DNA from: Photobacterium alginatilyticum
Lineage (GTDB): Bacteria > Pseudomonadota > Gammaproteobacteria > Enterobacterales > Vibrionaceae
Length of the DNA stretch: 64,000 nucleotides
Reading direction: 5' to 3'
Assembly (NCBI RefSeq): GCF_009910675.1
Contig: NZ_RSEJ01000017.1
Span: forward strand, 1-64,000
This document shows positions 35,378-44,495 of this stretch, piece after piece. A program made the translations under genes and the position numbers. The notes below the pieces were generated by a model. It saw only the letters and a list, made by a program, of their open reading frames with translations, searched no databases and was not told the DNA's origin. Each line of letters starts with the position of its first letter. Position 1 is the first letter of the stretch.

Positions 35378-38350
35378 ATGGAAATATCCGATCTCTACGC
35401 CGAACTTCTTGATCTAACTCCCGATGAGCAGCAACTGCGTCTGGCAGCCCTGAGCAAAGATTACCCAGATGAAGTCGCCGATCTTGCCGACATGCTCGCA
35501 CTGTCGCTTACCGGCATTACCCTACTGGGTGAAAATATAATTGCCAGTGAAGTAGGCACGCCTAATCCGCTAGCCTCGCTCATTGGTCAAAAGGTCATGG
35601 GGTTTACCCTTTCCGAAGTACTGTCGGAAGGCGGTGCCACCGGGATGGTTTTTCTCGCCCGGCAAACAGTCGAATCGCCCACCGGTAATGAACAAGCCCA
35701 GCACTATGCAGCCGTGAAGGTTCTGCGCCAGAATATTCTTACCGCCAGCGAGACCGACAAACTGTTTTTTCGTGAAAGCAGTAACCTTATGGCGGCAAAG
35801 CACCCGAAGATTTGTCAGCTCTTTGGCGTCGATAAAATAGACAGCCATGACTGCATCGTGACCGAGTACATTGACGGCAAAATGCTGCATCAGCATCTCG
35901 ATATGAAAAGGCTTACACGCACCGAACGCCTGATGCTGTTCAGGCAAGTGCTTGAAGGAATGGCTTTCGCCCACAGCCGGGGGCTCTACCATGGCGATAT
36001 TAAGCCGCAGAACATTTTGGTTGATGGCCGCGGTCAGATAAAAATCATCGATTTGGGTTTTAGCCGCCAGTTCGACGATAATCATGCCATCAGCCCGGAC
36101 AATGCCGCCCATTATATCAACGCATTCTCTCGACACTGGAGTGCACCTGAGCAGCAGTCCCAGGTGTGGTATAAAGCGCGATCGGATATCTATTCGCTGG
36201 GTGTTCTTTTGTTCTACATGCTCAGCCTGAGATGGCCGGATATCAACGGTTTCGATACCGACTTTTCTGCCACTAATGCCCTCTGCACCTTCTCAGATAT
36301 TGATCCTGAGCTCGCTGCTATCATCAGTAAGGCTACGCAGCCAGAGGCTATAGAGCGCTATCGCGATGCCGATGAGCTACTCGAAGAAATCGACGCCTAT
36401 CTGGCAGGGCGGCCCGTTAATGCCTATTCAAGCAAAAGTAGCTATCGGTTAAGAAAGGCCATCCAGCGTCAGCCTTTCTTATCCTCCAGCCTACTGGCAC
36501 TAATATTGTCAGTTGTCGGAGGGACGGCTATTGTCACTCACCAATACATCACGTTACTCAATGAGCAGCGGTCGAACCGCCAGGTTATCAATCAGATAAG
36601 TAACACCTTAGCTTTCACCCGCCCGGCACTGACCGATACGATAAAAGCGCCATCGATCAACGATTTATTCACATACGCCGCTCAGCAATGGCACCATAGC
36701 CAACAAAACCTGACCCCGGATGCGCGTTACCATACGGGGATCATTTACGCCAACGGCCTGATTGCCCTAAGACAATATCAAGTTGCCATCGAGCTGCTCT
36801 CTGCACTCAAGGAGCAAGCTGAACAGACTCATGAGCCGACCGAGCGCAGCCATTACATTACAACCTTGCTTATCCGGGCTCAGCGCCTATCCGAGCAACT
36901 CAACCCGGCCTGTAACCCGGATTACCAATCACCGGATTTTTCACCCTTATCATGCCCGAGCAACCAGTTGGCTCAGCCATACTTTGCCCGGTTTGACAGC
37001 CAAGGCACATTTTCCTTGGCTGAGTTAGGATTGCTCGCTGAGATCCTCAAAGTTCCACAGCAGACCGACGATGACATTTATCTGTCACGATATAAATATC
37101 TATCGCAGTCCTTGGCTCAGCAGGTGACATCTCAGGCTGCTGAGTGGAAACAGCTCCCGCTTGCCCAGAAGAAAGGAATCTATGATCTGCTAACCGGACT
37201 GGACTCCCGCTCTGCAATGCTCCTCATGGGATCACGTTTCACATGGCTGACAGATAAGCAAAAAGAGGCGCTTGTACAGGAACCAGCAAACTGGATATCT
37301 GACGATCTCACTGCCAGTGAAAAATACCAGATCCTCGATCTTGCCAGTATGGTTTCCTACAGCCTTGGTAATAACGACTTTGGCCAAAAATACGACGAAC
37401 AAAAACAGGCTCAGCGTAAGCAGTCGCTACCGCTCAACGAGCTTCACTTGTCATTTCAACCGGTGATGGGAATAACCTGGGAGAGTTACAATGAGAGCCA
37501 GCACCAGTTATATGAGTCGGTCAAAGAACTGATCAACGGCTTCCGCGAATCGAATGCCCATACCCATAGTGCCTTTGACAATCTGGTAAATGCCTATTTG
37601 TTAATTGGCGATCTCAAGGGTGCTAAAGCGAGCTCGCAGCTATTATCGTCATCTTATATGTACTCCAGCAACGCCAATATCAATGCGTACGGAACTGCCC
37701 CTTCAGACATGACACTTGCAATCTGGTACCGAGACTGGAGTGCGTTCCGTCAGGCCTACAAGCGTTATAGCGGGATCAGGAAAATTTATCGCAAACAATA
37801 CCCGGATCAAGGACTGGAGCCAGAGCGCTATTTTGATCTGTTTGCGGCTATTCTTAATGGCGGCGCTGCTAAGCAAGATATTGAAAGCCTGAGACAAAGC
37901 TATTTGCCCTACACAGACAAACTAGCAGCTGATGTGTATATCCACTACGCAAGACTGCTCACAGGTGAAACTGAAGCGGCTATTGCTGGCTTTAAGGAAT
38001 TAATGCAGGACAATCAGGATGATACCAGGTTGTTGTTCACCCATAACAACCTCCCGGCATGGGACGATGCAAGCGCGCTCTATGGCAGGCTGCTTATCCT
38101 TTCGGGACAAGAAAAACGTGGTATCCGCTACCTTACAAAGAAGCGTGAATTCAGCATTTTGAAGCACCCAGAATCATTGTATAACCTGCTGCCAAGCCTC
38201 TATCTGGCAGAAGCTTATGCAAAGCAAGGGAATCATAAGCAGCTAAAGGCAGAAGTGAGCAATATAGCCCCCTATATCGACCGGTTGGAATTTCGTGGTG
38301 ATCTTAAGTCACTCGTTGATAAGGTCGTGAGGCCACACTCAGCTGAATAA
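35378..38350 (+). CDS. Hanks-type Ser/Thr protein kinase with membrane helix and large C-terminal sensor
   Basis: This 990-residue protein has an N-terminal extension and then a kinase domain (about 70-345). The ATP-binding Lys114 is in YAAVKVLR, the catalytic Asp207 in HGDIKPQN and the metal-binding Asp225 in IIDLGFS (DLG in place of DFG). An APEQQSQ activation-segment end and DIYSLGVLLF are also present. HGD in place of HRD is frequent in bacterial kinases. A membrane helix lies at about 367-388 (SSLLALILSVVGGTAIV). The remaining about 600 residues are helical and TPR-like, presumably periplasmic. It starts directly after the ECF sigma gene and should phosphorylate it. Confidence 0.85.
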   Translation: MEISDLYAELLDLTPDEQQLRLAALSKDYPDEVADLADMLALSLTGITLLGENIIASEVGTPNPLASLIGQKVMGFTLSEVLSEGGATGMVFLARQTVESPTGNEQAQHYAAVKVLRQNILTASETDKLFFRESSNLMAAKHPKICQLFGVDKIDSHDCIVTEYIDGKMLHQHLDMKRLTRTERLMLFRQVLEGMAFAHSRGLYHGDIKPQNILVDGRGQIKIIDLGFSRQFDDNHAISPDNAAHYINAFSRHWSAPEQQSQVWYKARSDIYSLGVLLFYMLSLRWPDINGFDTDFSATNALCTFSDIDPELAAIISKATQPEAIERYRDADELLEEIDAYLAGRPVNAYSSKSSYRLRKAIQRQPFLSSSLLALILSVVGGTAIVTHQYITLLNEQRSNRQVINQISNTLAFTRPALTDTIKAPSINDLFTYAAQQWHHSQQNLTPDARYHTGIIYANGLIALRQYQVAIELLSALKEQAEQTHEPTERSHYITTLLIRAQRLSEQLNPACNPDYQSPDFSPLSCPSNQLAQPYFARFDSQGTFSLAELGLLAEILKVPQQTDDDIYLSRYKYLSQSLAQQVTSQAAEWKQLPLAQKKGIYDLLTGLDSRSAMLLMGSRFTWLTDKQKEALVQEPANWISDDLTASEKYQILDLASMVSYSLGNNDFGQKYDEQKQAQRKQSLPLNELHLSFQPVMGITWESYNESQHQLYESVKELINGFRESNAHTHSAFDNLVNAYLLIGDLKGAKASSQLLSSSYMYSSNANINAYGTAPSDMTLAIWYRDWSAFRQAYKRYSGIRKIYRKQYPDQGLEPERYFDLFAAILNGGAAKQDIESLRQSYLPYTDKLAADVYIHYARLLTGETEAAIAGFKELMQDNQDDTRLLFTHNNLPAWDDASALYGRLLILSGQEKRGIRYLTKKREFSILKHPESLYNLLPSLYLAEAYAKQGNHKQLKAEVSNIAPYIDRLEFRGDLKSLVDKVVRPHSAE

Positions 38351-38376
38351 AAAAAAGCCACTTATGCGGTGGCCTT
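38349..38376 (-). terminator. Terminator behind the dCMP-deaminase-like gene
   Basis: GCCAC (38357-38361) pairs with GTGGC (38369-38373), extended by flanking AA/TT. Minus-strand transcripts end in eight U. It also faces the kinase operon. Confidence 0.75.
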
Positions 38377-38407
38377 CAGATAATTGTTTTAATCACTCAT
38401 CGCGAGG

Positions 38408-38857
38408 TTAGGACTGGGATAACTCATCAAGCGGCAGCCAGTCGACCTCAACACCCGCCTGGATAAACATATCCTGGCTGACTTTGATTTTATCTCCCCA
38501 GCGAGAAAGAAAATCTTCCGTCTGCTCCGGGCAGTGCACCGCTGAAATACCGGTTTGAATAATTTTTGCTGCGCAGTTAGGGCAAGGGAAATGAGTTACC
38601 CAGATATCACTGCCCGCCAGATCACGCTTGGCAAACAAAATGGCATTCTCTTCAGCATGCAGGGTTTTTAGCAGCTTCATCTCACGATCATCGGTGTCGG
38701 CACTGTCCGAGATACCGTGCGGATAACCATTGAATCCAACCGAGACGATTCGGTTACCGTGAGTGATCACCGCACCCACCTGTGTCGAAGGATCTTTACT
38801 CCAAGAACCGACCAACTCGGCCATTTGAAAAAAGCGCACAGCCCATTTAGAAATCAT
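38408..38857 (-). CDS. Deoxycytidylate-deaminase-family protein
   Basis: This 149-residue cytidine/deoxycytidylate deaminase has the zinc motif HAEENA (His and catalytic Glu) and PCPNCA (two Cys). The N-terminal DPSTQVGAVIT and FNGYPHGI are typical of the ComEB/dCMP-deaminase group. It would deaminate dCMP to dUMP for thymidylate synthesis. Length matches the family (about 145-170). It is monocistronic, with the terminator at 38349. Similar proteins occur in vibrios; nothing here suggests a phage origin. Confidence 0.85.
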   Translation of the reverse strand: MISKWAVRFFQMAELVGSWSKDPSTQVGAVITHGNRIVSVGFNGYPHGISDSADTDDREMKLLKTLHAEENAILFAKRDLAGSDIWVTHFPCPNCAAKIIQTGISAVHCPEQTEDFLSRWGDKIKVSQDMFIQAGVEVDWLPLDELSQS

Positions 38858-39129
38858 GTTCTTTACCTAATTTTGTCGATTTCAGTTATTTTGCAAAACT
38901 TACCCGCTCACCTCAAGACCCAAATAGAACATAATTGATAACAAATATTCATTCGAGTCATTTATATACCCAATAACCCCACCTTCAGGTAATAACATTA
39001 ATTTTATTAAGCAAGAAAATGAACTACTCCGATCACTTGTCAAATTAAACATAGCAATTTGAGAAGACATTAATTCGACAACATCTATCGATAATTTCAC
39101 CTTGAACTTACGAACAAAGAGAATTCGAG

Positions 39130-40104
39130 ATGAAAAAAACGTATCTGGTTTGCTGTATGGCACTCATTAGCGGACATACAATGGCTGAATTAGGCGAACC
39201 TGGCTTCTCAGGGGAAGTTTCTGCGCTTGTGGGATTTGGTTCAACAGAATCCAATTTCAATACAGACAGTGATAAAACAATCAGCAATGTCGAAGACTCA
39301 GGTAAGTCAGAATCTGAGGTATTGGCAGCGCCTCTCGGCCAGCTTCGCTATACATTCGGTCAACTGGACCACCATCAAGTTTTCATCGGGACATCACGAG
39401 AGGATATCGCAGTTGGTGATTTTGCACTGGAAGCCGGTTACCGGTATGGGCTGACAGAAGAGTCTTCCATTGCTGTCTCATTCCTGCCGACTATTATGGG
39501 CGGTGAAACATGGGAAGATCCGTATCTGACAGGTACCAATCGCCAGACAACTGATATTTCAGGCAACGCTTACCGCTTTCAATATGACAGCATCATGGAC
39601 TCTCCATTTTCGTTGGATTTGGCCTATTACACAAAAGATATCGATACTGAGCGATCGGGCTCCCAGTACACCAGCGAGCAACAGAAACAACTGAACCGAA
39701 ACGGTAACGGGTTTTACTCAAAAGCATCCTATAAGTACATGATTAACAACTCATCGCTTCTTCAGCCAGCACTTATTTATAAGACGTTCTCGGCAGATGG
39801 TGATGCAATGTCAAATAAAAGCTACGGCGTTGAGCTGTCTTACATAAAGTTTGTCAATCGACATGCTTTTTCTATCTCTGGTAAATATCTCAATACAACT
39901 TTTGATGCCATCAACCCTATATTTGATATCGAGCAGAAAAATTCCGAGTACAGCTTCTTCGCCGGATATGAATACGACGAGTTTATGGGGTGGGATGACT
40001 GGGCACTCAATGCTATCGCCGGCTATGACATAAAATCTTCAAACATCAACTTTTACGATGAAACCGAATATCTGCTTGGTGTCGGCGTGACCTATAAATT
40101 CTAA
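39130..40104 (+). CDS. Outer-membrane beta-barrel protein of the DUF2860 type
   Basis: This 324-residue protein has a signal peptide (1-19, SGHTMA cut). The mature start (LGEPGFSGEVSALVGFGSTESNFNT) is like the DUF2860 family common in vibrios. Alternating strands are seen throughout, and it ends in YLLGVGVTYKF, a C-terminal aromatic residue typical of barrels. The function is unknown; the family is predicted to form porins or adhesin-like barrels. The 272-base upstream region is AT-rich with no recognised operator. It is read toward the small secreted gene at 40481 but is separated from it by 376 bases. Confidence 0.6.
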   Translation: MKKTYLVCCMALISGHTMAELGEPGFSGEVSALVGFGSTESNFNTDSDKTISNVEDSGKSESEVLAAPLGQLRYTFGQLDHHQVFIGTSREDIAVGDFALEAGYRYGLTEESSIAVSFLPTIMGGETWEDPYLTGTNRQTTDISGNAYRFQYDSIMDSPFSLDLAYYTKDIDTERSGSQYTSEQQKQLNRNGNGFYSKASYKYMINNSSLLQPALIYKTFSADGDAMSNKSYGVELSYIKFVNRHAFSISGKYLNTTFDAINPIFDIEQKNSEYSFFAGYEYDEFMGWDDWALNAIAGYDIKSSNINFYDETEYLLGVGVTYKF

Positions 40105-40159
40105 TGATTTTGTGGTCCCCCTAGCTATCATCTTAGCTAACAAGCTCCGATTGCTGTAA

Positions 40160-40180
40160 AGCCCACACCTAATGTGGGCT
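40160..40180. terminator. Hairpin in the gap 40105-40480
   Basis: AGCCCACA (40160-40167) and TGTGGGCT (40173-40180) form a stem without a long U-run on the plus strand. It is the most likely end of the DUF2860 transcript. The remaining gap to 40430 shows no gene. Confidence 0.5.
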
Positions 40181-40434
40181 ATGAACTAATCTTTTCACCA
40201 TACGGCTTTGCGACTTAGGGGCTGGGTAGGTGCATATATACCTGAAATTAAAGCAAGAGTATTTTATCTTTCCTATCAGAATATCGACGGAAACTATACT
40301 GTTTTGATAACTATGTTTTAATTTGAAATATTTCAGATACACGGATATAGCCATTCGCCAGCATCCATTGAAAGCGCACTAGTCGTGGACAGTAGGTATT
40401 GAGTGAATATTCATGCACTCACAAAATAAACACC

Positions 40435-40478
40435 TATAATTACTGTTGATCACAACAGGAAAGAGAGTAAAGGTGTTC
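40435..40478 (+). promoter_or_regulatory. Promoter -10 and ribosome binding site of the small secreted gene
   Basis: TATAAT at 40435-40440 is a consensus -10 box 41 bases before the ATG. AAAGGTG at about 40471 is the ribosome binding site. CTGTTG-ATCA-CAACAG (about 40443-40458) is a small dyad overlapping the transcription start. Confidence 0.45.
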
Positions 40479-40480
40479 AT

Positions 40481-40708
40481 ATGAAATGGTTAATTTCAAC
40501 ATCAGTCGCTTTATTTTTGTTATCACCACATGCAATAGCGGCACAGTCAACTGAGCCAAACCTTAAAGATATCCAGCAAGCGTGCAAACTAAAGCAAGTC
40601 ACTCATCGCTGTGAAGTTGTTAACACTGAAAAAAATATCACTGGCATTTGTATTGATGCGCAATGGTATGGATTAATCTGCTCTGAACGTAAGAACTTAA
40701 GCAAATAG
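40481..40708 (+). CDS. Small secreted four-cysteine protein
   Basis: This 75-residue protein is one I do not recognise. Residues 1-21 form a signal peptide (LISTSVALFLLSPHAIAA). The mature part has four cysteines (QQACKLKQ, HRCEVV, GICIDA, GLICSE), enough for two disulfides, and no known domain. A good promoter -10 and ribosome binding site precede it. The stop codon is the first base of a perfect 20-bp hairpin (40707-40752), so its mRNA 3-prime end is strongly structured. It could be a small periplasmic chaperone-like or inhibitor protein, but that is only a guess from size and cysteines. Confidence 0.6.
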   Translation: MKWLISTSVALFLLSPHAIAAQSTEPNLKDIQQACKLKQVTHRCEVVNTEKNITGICIDAQWYGLICSERKNLSK

Positions 40709-40752
40709 AAGTAAAAGTTAAGGCTATAAGTGTAGCCTTAACTTTTACTTCT
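40707..40752 (+). other. Perfect 20-bp hairpin overlapping the stop codon
   Basis: AGAAGTAAAAGTTAAGGCTA (40707-40726) pairs fully with 40733-40752 around a six-base loop. The right arm is U-rich, so it may terminate transcription, but there is no separate U-run. Stem length is unusual for a simple terminator. Confidence 0.6.
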
Positions 40753-40756
40753 AATA

Positions 40757-40768
40757 GAAAGCGCTTAC
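40757..40768. promoter_or_regulatory. GAAAGCGCTTAC operator-like site
   Basis: It matches the LacI-regulon palindrome GAAAGCGCTTTC in 11 of 12 positions. It lies between convergent genes, 14-25 bases after the hairpin of the small secreted gene. Confidence 0.6.
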
Positions 40769-40910
40769 TTAACCATTGCCACTATTCATTTAGAACTCAA
40801 GCACACCATTACATCTAACAAACTGATATTAATGAATTTAATGTCGCGATGCATTTCCAAACCCGAATACCCCGCGCAAGACTGTGAAAAAATCAGTCTT
40901 GCGCTTTTTT
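40769..40910 (+). ncRNA. Possible small RNA between operator and terminator
   Basis: This plus-strand stretch has an operator copy at its left end and a perfect intrinsic terminator at its right end. No reading frame of note is present. A weak -35-like TTGCCA lies at 40776-40781, but no convincing -10 was found. The simpler alternative is that it is the 3-prime untranslated end of the secreted-protein mRNA. Confidence 0.25.
40874..40910 (+). terminator. Intrinsic terminator on the plus strand
   Basis: GCGCAAGACTG (40874-40884) pairs perfectly with CAGTCTTGCGC (40894-40904) and is followed by six T. It is oriented against the GH30 gene, so a plus-strand transcript must arrive here. Confidence 0.85.
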
Positions 40911-40923
40911 AATGACTATTTAT

Positions 40924-42282
40924 TTAATCAATAATCAGAGTCTGAATAGATCGCGCTGGCATTTTTACATAACAGCCTCGCTCAAGGTTATTCAACGCAT
41001 AAACTACGTCACGATCAAGACGATTCATTATTACAACAACTTTTTCGCCGTTCGGATTCAGAAACGCTGTTGCTTCGAGATCATCACTGGTAGTCGCTAT
41101 GGCTACACGATACGCACCACGCTTTATAAACTTTGAAAAATGACCAAAATAATAATATGACGGGTTATAAATAACCTCATCCTTCAGAGTATCTCCAATA
41201 ACAGGTGCACTACATAGGTTGTTCACATGATTGGGGCCGCCTGTTTCATCGAGAAATAGGTTCCAATCGCACCAAGCACTGGTATTGTGATTCAAGTCGT
41301 TGATCATAGAATGAGCATAGCGCTCTCCTACCTGCCACTCGCCGATATGCGGACCAAATTCCTGACAGCCTTCGGTGAACCATATTTTTTTATCTGGATA
41401 AATATCGTTCACTAACTTAAGGTTGTCATAATTATCCCCCATATACCAATGGATACCTATACCGTAAACGTACTTAGAAGCGTCAGCATCATCGAACATT
41501 TTCTGTGCTCTATCATAAGCTTCAGCGCGGTTGTGATCCCAACACACTATTTTGATATGGCCGAGTCCTTCTTGCTCAAGGGTAGGACCAAGATAATCAC
41601 GAACAAAATCCCGTTCTTCTTCAGCGGTATATACACATGAATCCCAAACCTGTGTTGCCGCGGGTTCATTCTGAACAGTAATCGCGCTGACAGTCACACC
41701 TTCATCTTCCATCGCTTTTATATATTTGCAGTAATACAAAGCCCAGGACTGGCGATACTCAGGCTTCAGCTGCCCGCCATTATTCATTTCACCATTAGTC
41801 TTCATCCATGCAGGTGGACTCCATGGCGAAGAGAAAATGGTGATCTCTTCCTCAGATAGCGCCTTCGCCCAATGGATCATAGGGATAATTTGTTGCTTAT
41901 CACGCTCAAGAGTAAACTCATTGAGTTCGGGATCTTCTGTCTCGCAACATGCCCAATTACCAAGGGAAAAGTCACAACTATTGATATGAGTTCGACAGAA
42001 GTTGTACCCAATCCCCTTTTCCGGATGAAAATACGCTTCCATCATCTTTCTCTGGTTCGTGGAGCTCATGCGATTTAGTACATTCGCAGCCGACTCGGTA
42101 AAAGCGCCGCCGAAGCCCTCCCATTCCTGGAAAGTCTTTCTATCATCCAAATAAACGACAAACAGCTCGCCAGCATCGGTATACGTGATATTCCCATCCT
42201 GCTGATATCCTTTGCGCAGATCATCCACCGGTACCTCGGATAACCTAAAGTCCGAATCTTTTGCTGTTAGGTATAATTTCAT
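40924..42282 (-). CDS. Cytoplasmic GH30 beta-glucosidase/beta-1,6-glucanase-like enzyme
   Basis: This 452-residue GH30 glycoside hydrolase has acid/base Glu206 (TVQNEPAATQ) and nucleophile Glu304 (IWFTEGCQEFG), with the family start WEGFGGAFTESAA and FSSPWSPPAWMK. There is no signal peptide, so it should act in the cytoplasm. GH30 enzymes include beta-1,6-glucanases and beta-glucosidases, and some marine ones remove beta-1,6 side chains of laminarin; this fits its neighbours. It is the last gene of the porin-GH3-chemoreceptor operon, with GGAGCTATC ahead of the ATG. It is convergent with the small plus-strand unit. Confidence 0.85.
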   Translation of the reverse strand: MKLYLTAKDSDFRLSEVPVDDLRKGYQQDGNITYTDAGELFVVYLDDRKTFQEWEGFGGAFTESAANVLNRMSSTNQRKMMEAYFHPEKGIGYNFCRTHINSCDFSLGNWACCETEDPELNEFTLERDKQQIIPMIHWAKALSEEEITIFSSPWSPPAWMKTNGEMNNGGQLKPEYRQSWALYYCKYIKAMEDEGVTVSAITVQNEPAATQVWDSCVYTAEEERDFVRDYLGPTLEQEGLGHIKIVCWDHNRAEAYDRAQKMFDDADASKYVYGIGIHWYMGDNYDNLKLVNDIYPDKKIWFTEGCQEFGPHIGEWQVGERYAHSMINDLNHNTSAWCDWNLFLDETGGPNHVNNLCSAPVIGDTLKDEVIYNPSYYYFGHFSKFIKRGAYRVAIATTSDDLEATAFLNPNGEKVVVIMNRLDRDVVYALNNLERGCYVKMPARSIQTLIID

Positions 42283-42350
42283 GATAGCTCCATGTTGCTT
42301 TTATATTATTACGTGCCTTAAGAGCACCTACTCCGAAATATTTGTTTCTG

Positions 42351-44354
42351 TTACACCTTAAATCTTGTTACGAGCTGATTTTGCTCCTGGGCAAGTTCAT
42401 CCAGCTCCCTGCTTCCCGCTGAGACCAACTCCATTGACTGATAATTGGCATCCGCTATGTGGCTAATATCTTCAAGGCTTCTGGCTATAGAGTGAGTCGT
42501 TGTGCTTTGCTCTTCGGCAGCTTGAGCTATGTGACTGCTCATCTTACTAATTTCAATGATAATTGCCTGAATTTCCTCCATAGCAGAATTAGCATCGGAA
42601 GACTGCGTTATGCTCTTGTGCATCTCGCTGACACAGCCTTGAATAACCGTGGATGCGTGCCCGGAGCTCTGTTGCAAGTTCTGGATCATACTTTCTATTT
42701 CTGACGTTGAATCCGTCGTTTTTTTGGCAAGTACCCGGACTTCATCAGCTACGACAGCAAAACCACGCCCCTGCTCCCCTGCCCGTGCAGCTTCGATAGC
42801 AGCATTTAGCGCCAGTAAATTAGTTTGATCGGCAATATTACGTATAACATCTAAAATCGAACCAATATCGCTGCTCATTTCCCGAACTTTTGAAACGACA
42901 GCGACAGACTCGTCGAGCCGTTCGGACAGTTGGTGTATCGTCGAAATGTTGCTGGCCATTACGCCCCTGCCTGTTTGGGCAGCCATTTCAACGTCTCGCA
43001 CTCTTTCTGTAGAGCACTGTGCACTGCCAGCAACATCTTTGACCGACTGCTCCATTTCTGTCATTGCTGCCGCAACTGCAGCGGTTTGCTGGCGCTGTTC
43101 ATTTAACCGAACTTTGGATTCCGTTGTGGTTTCCTGGTTTTTAGTTGCAACCTGTCTTAGGTTGCCCAATGCTGCACTTAGCTGGCGTAGAATATCCTGA
43201 AGATTTGAAGCTAGCGTATTAATATGTGAACTAAGCTGATTAAACTCAATAAAGCTATTGTCGTGTACTCTTTGTGTCATATCACCATCAGTCAGTGCTT
43301 CAAGCGTTTTTAACATCACGACTAATGGTTTACGGACATTATTTGCCAACAACCAACCAAGTATAATCGCAAATACAGTGACAAATATGCCCATTAAACT
43401 AGCTTGGGTATAACCGTTACTATAACTCTCATTCGCATTTTTTATCGCACTTCCCATTAAGCGTTCAGCTTCATTACGAAATGTGTCTAAAATAGCCATG
43501 GCCTGATCGATTTCATCAGTGAGCACGGAGATATTGGTATATAAACGAGTAGTCGCTTCGACATAGGAGAAGTGTTGATCCAGCACCCCTCCTTTATTTC
43601 CGATATCACGGGTAAACTGTTCAACGGATTGATCAAATTTACTCTCTAATGATGGTAACTGAGCAACTAGGCCTTTATAAGCATAATTTAAGCGTGTGAC
43701 ACTGCGTTTATTATCTTTCAGAGCCTTTGAAATAATATCGACATTGTCACTGGCCAGAGCATCAGAAGTAATTTGTTCGGTCTGTTTAAGCTTAATAAAG
43801 TAGCTTTTGGCCATCAGCTTAACCGCCACATTATCCTGATTGCTAATGTACTCCCTCATCCCAACCCGTAACTCTGTTTGCAGCTGTTGGAAACGTCGAG
43901 CAGCTTTGTTCCGCTCTTCATCCGCAATCAACTGAGAACGGTAGTTGCCCATTGCTACATAGGCTTCAGAAAAGTAGCGTTCCTTCAGAGCTGCCAACAA
44001 GGCGACTTGTTCTGCAAGTGTCGAATTACCCTCAGAAACATCAGATAATTGCCCTAGAACGATATCAAAACTGTCATGGGCCAACCTGTACTTTTCAGCA
44101 TATGCTTGCATTTTCTCTGTATTATTACTGACCAAGAAGTCTTTAAATAGTTTATCCGCAGCTAATAGCCTGACACTGGTTTGGTTAACCAGCGAAACTA
44201 GAGGAAATACATCTGACGTTACCGATTCTAACTGATCATGGATTCGTTTAGTTCCAGTCAACATCAATACAACTGTCGAGACAAGTAAAAGCACCATTAA
44301 AGCAAACCCGGCATACATCCGCTTAATTACCGAGGTTTGTCGTTTCTTTCTCAT
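42351..44354 (-). CDS. Methyl-accepting chemotaxis protein in the beta-glucan operon
   Basis: This 667-residue chemoreceptor has a first membrane helix at about 15-37 and a long all-helical periplasmic domain (about 38-305) resembling a helical-bundle or HBM-type sensor ([19 protein letters not shown]). A second helix ([20 protein letters not shown]), a HAMP domain and a signalling hairpin with [17 protein letters not shown] follow. The start at 44354 removes a non-family leader. It lies between a GH3 lipoprotein gene and GH30, so it is likely co-expressed and may sense beta-glucan oligosaccharides directly or through the binding protein; that is inference. No C-terminal pentapeptide. Confidence 0.85.
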   Translation of the reverse strand: MRKKRQTSVIKRMYAGFALMVLLLVSTVVLMLTGTKRIHDQLESVTSDVFPLVSLVNQTSVRLLAADKLFKDFLVSNNTEKMQAYAEKYRLAHDSFDIVLGQLSDVSEGNSTLAEQVALLAALKERYFSEAYVAMGNYRSQLIADEERNKAARRFQQLQTELRVGMREYISNQDNVAVKLMAKSYFIKLKQTEQITSDALASDNVDIISKALKDNKRSVTRLNYAYKGLVAQLPSLESKFDQSVEQFTRDIGNKGGVLDQHFSYVEATTRLYTNISVLTDEIDQAMAILDTFRNEAERLMGSAIKNANESYSNGYTQASLMGIFVTVFAIILGWLLANNVRKPLVVMLKTLEALTDGDMTQRVHDNSFIEFNQLSSHINTLASNLQDILRQLSAALGNLRQVATKNQETTTESKVRLNEQRQQTAAVAAAMTEMEQSVKDVAGSAQCSTERVRDVEMAAQTGRGVMASNISTIHQLSERLDESVAVVSKVREMSSDIGSILDVIRNIADQTNLLALNAAIEAARAGEQGRGFAVVADEVRVLAKKTTDSTSEIESMIQNLQQSSGHASTVIQGCVSEMHKSITQSSDANSAMEEIQAIIIEISKMSSHIAQAAEEQSTTTHSIARSLEDISHIADANYQSMELVSAGSRELDELAQEQNQLVTRFKV

Positions 44355-44464
44355 ATTTGTTTTATTTCCGTGAGGCACTACCAGCCAAGTAACCCCAAGC
44401 AAAAGATAATTAAAGCATTACTATCTTATGCTTGGGAAAAATAACGATGGATTAGATGATAATG

Positions 44465-44487
44465 TGGAAGGCAACACGCACCTTCCA
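44465..44487. terminator. Weak hairpin between GH3 and the chemoreceptor gene
   Basis: TGGAAGG (44465-44471) pairs with CCTTCCA (44481-44487). No U-run on the minus strand, so it may only tune downstream expression. Confidence 0.35.
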
Positions 44488-44495
44488 TACCGGTG

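Noticed and set aside
38900..39163. 87-residue minus-strand frame ahead of the DUF2860 gene
   Set aside because: It lies in AT-rich promoter DNA and overlaps the start of a signal-peptide gene; no ribosome binding site or family features.
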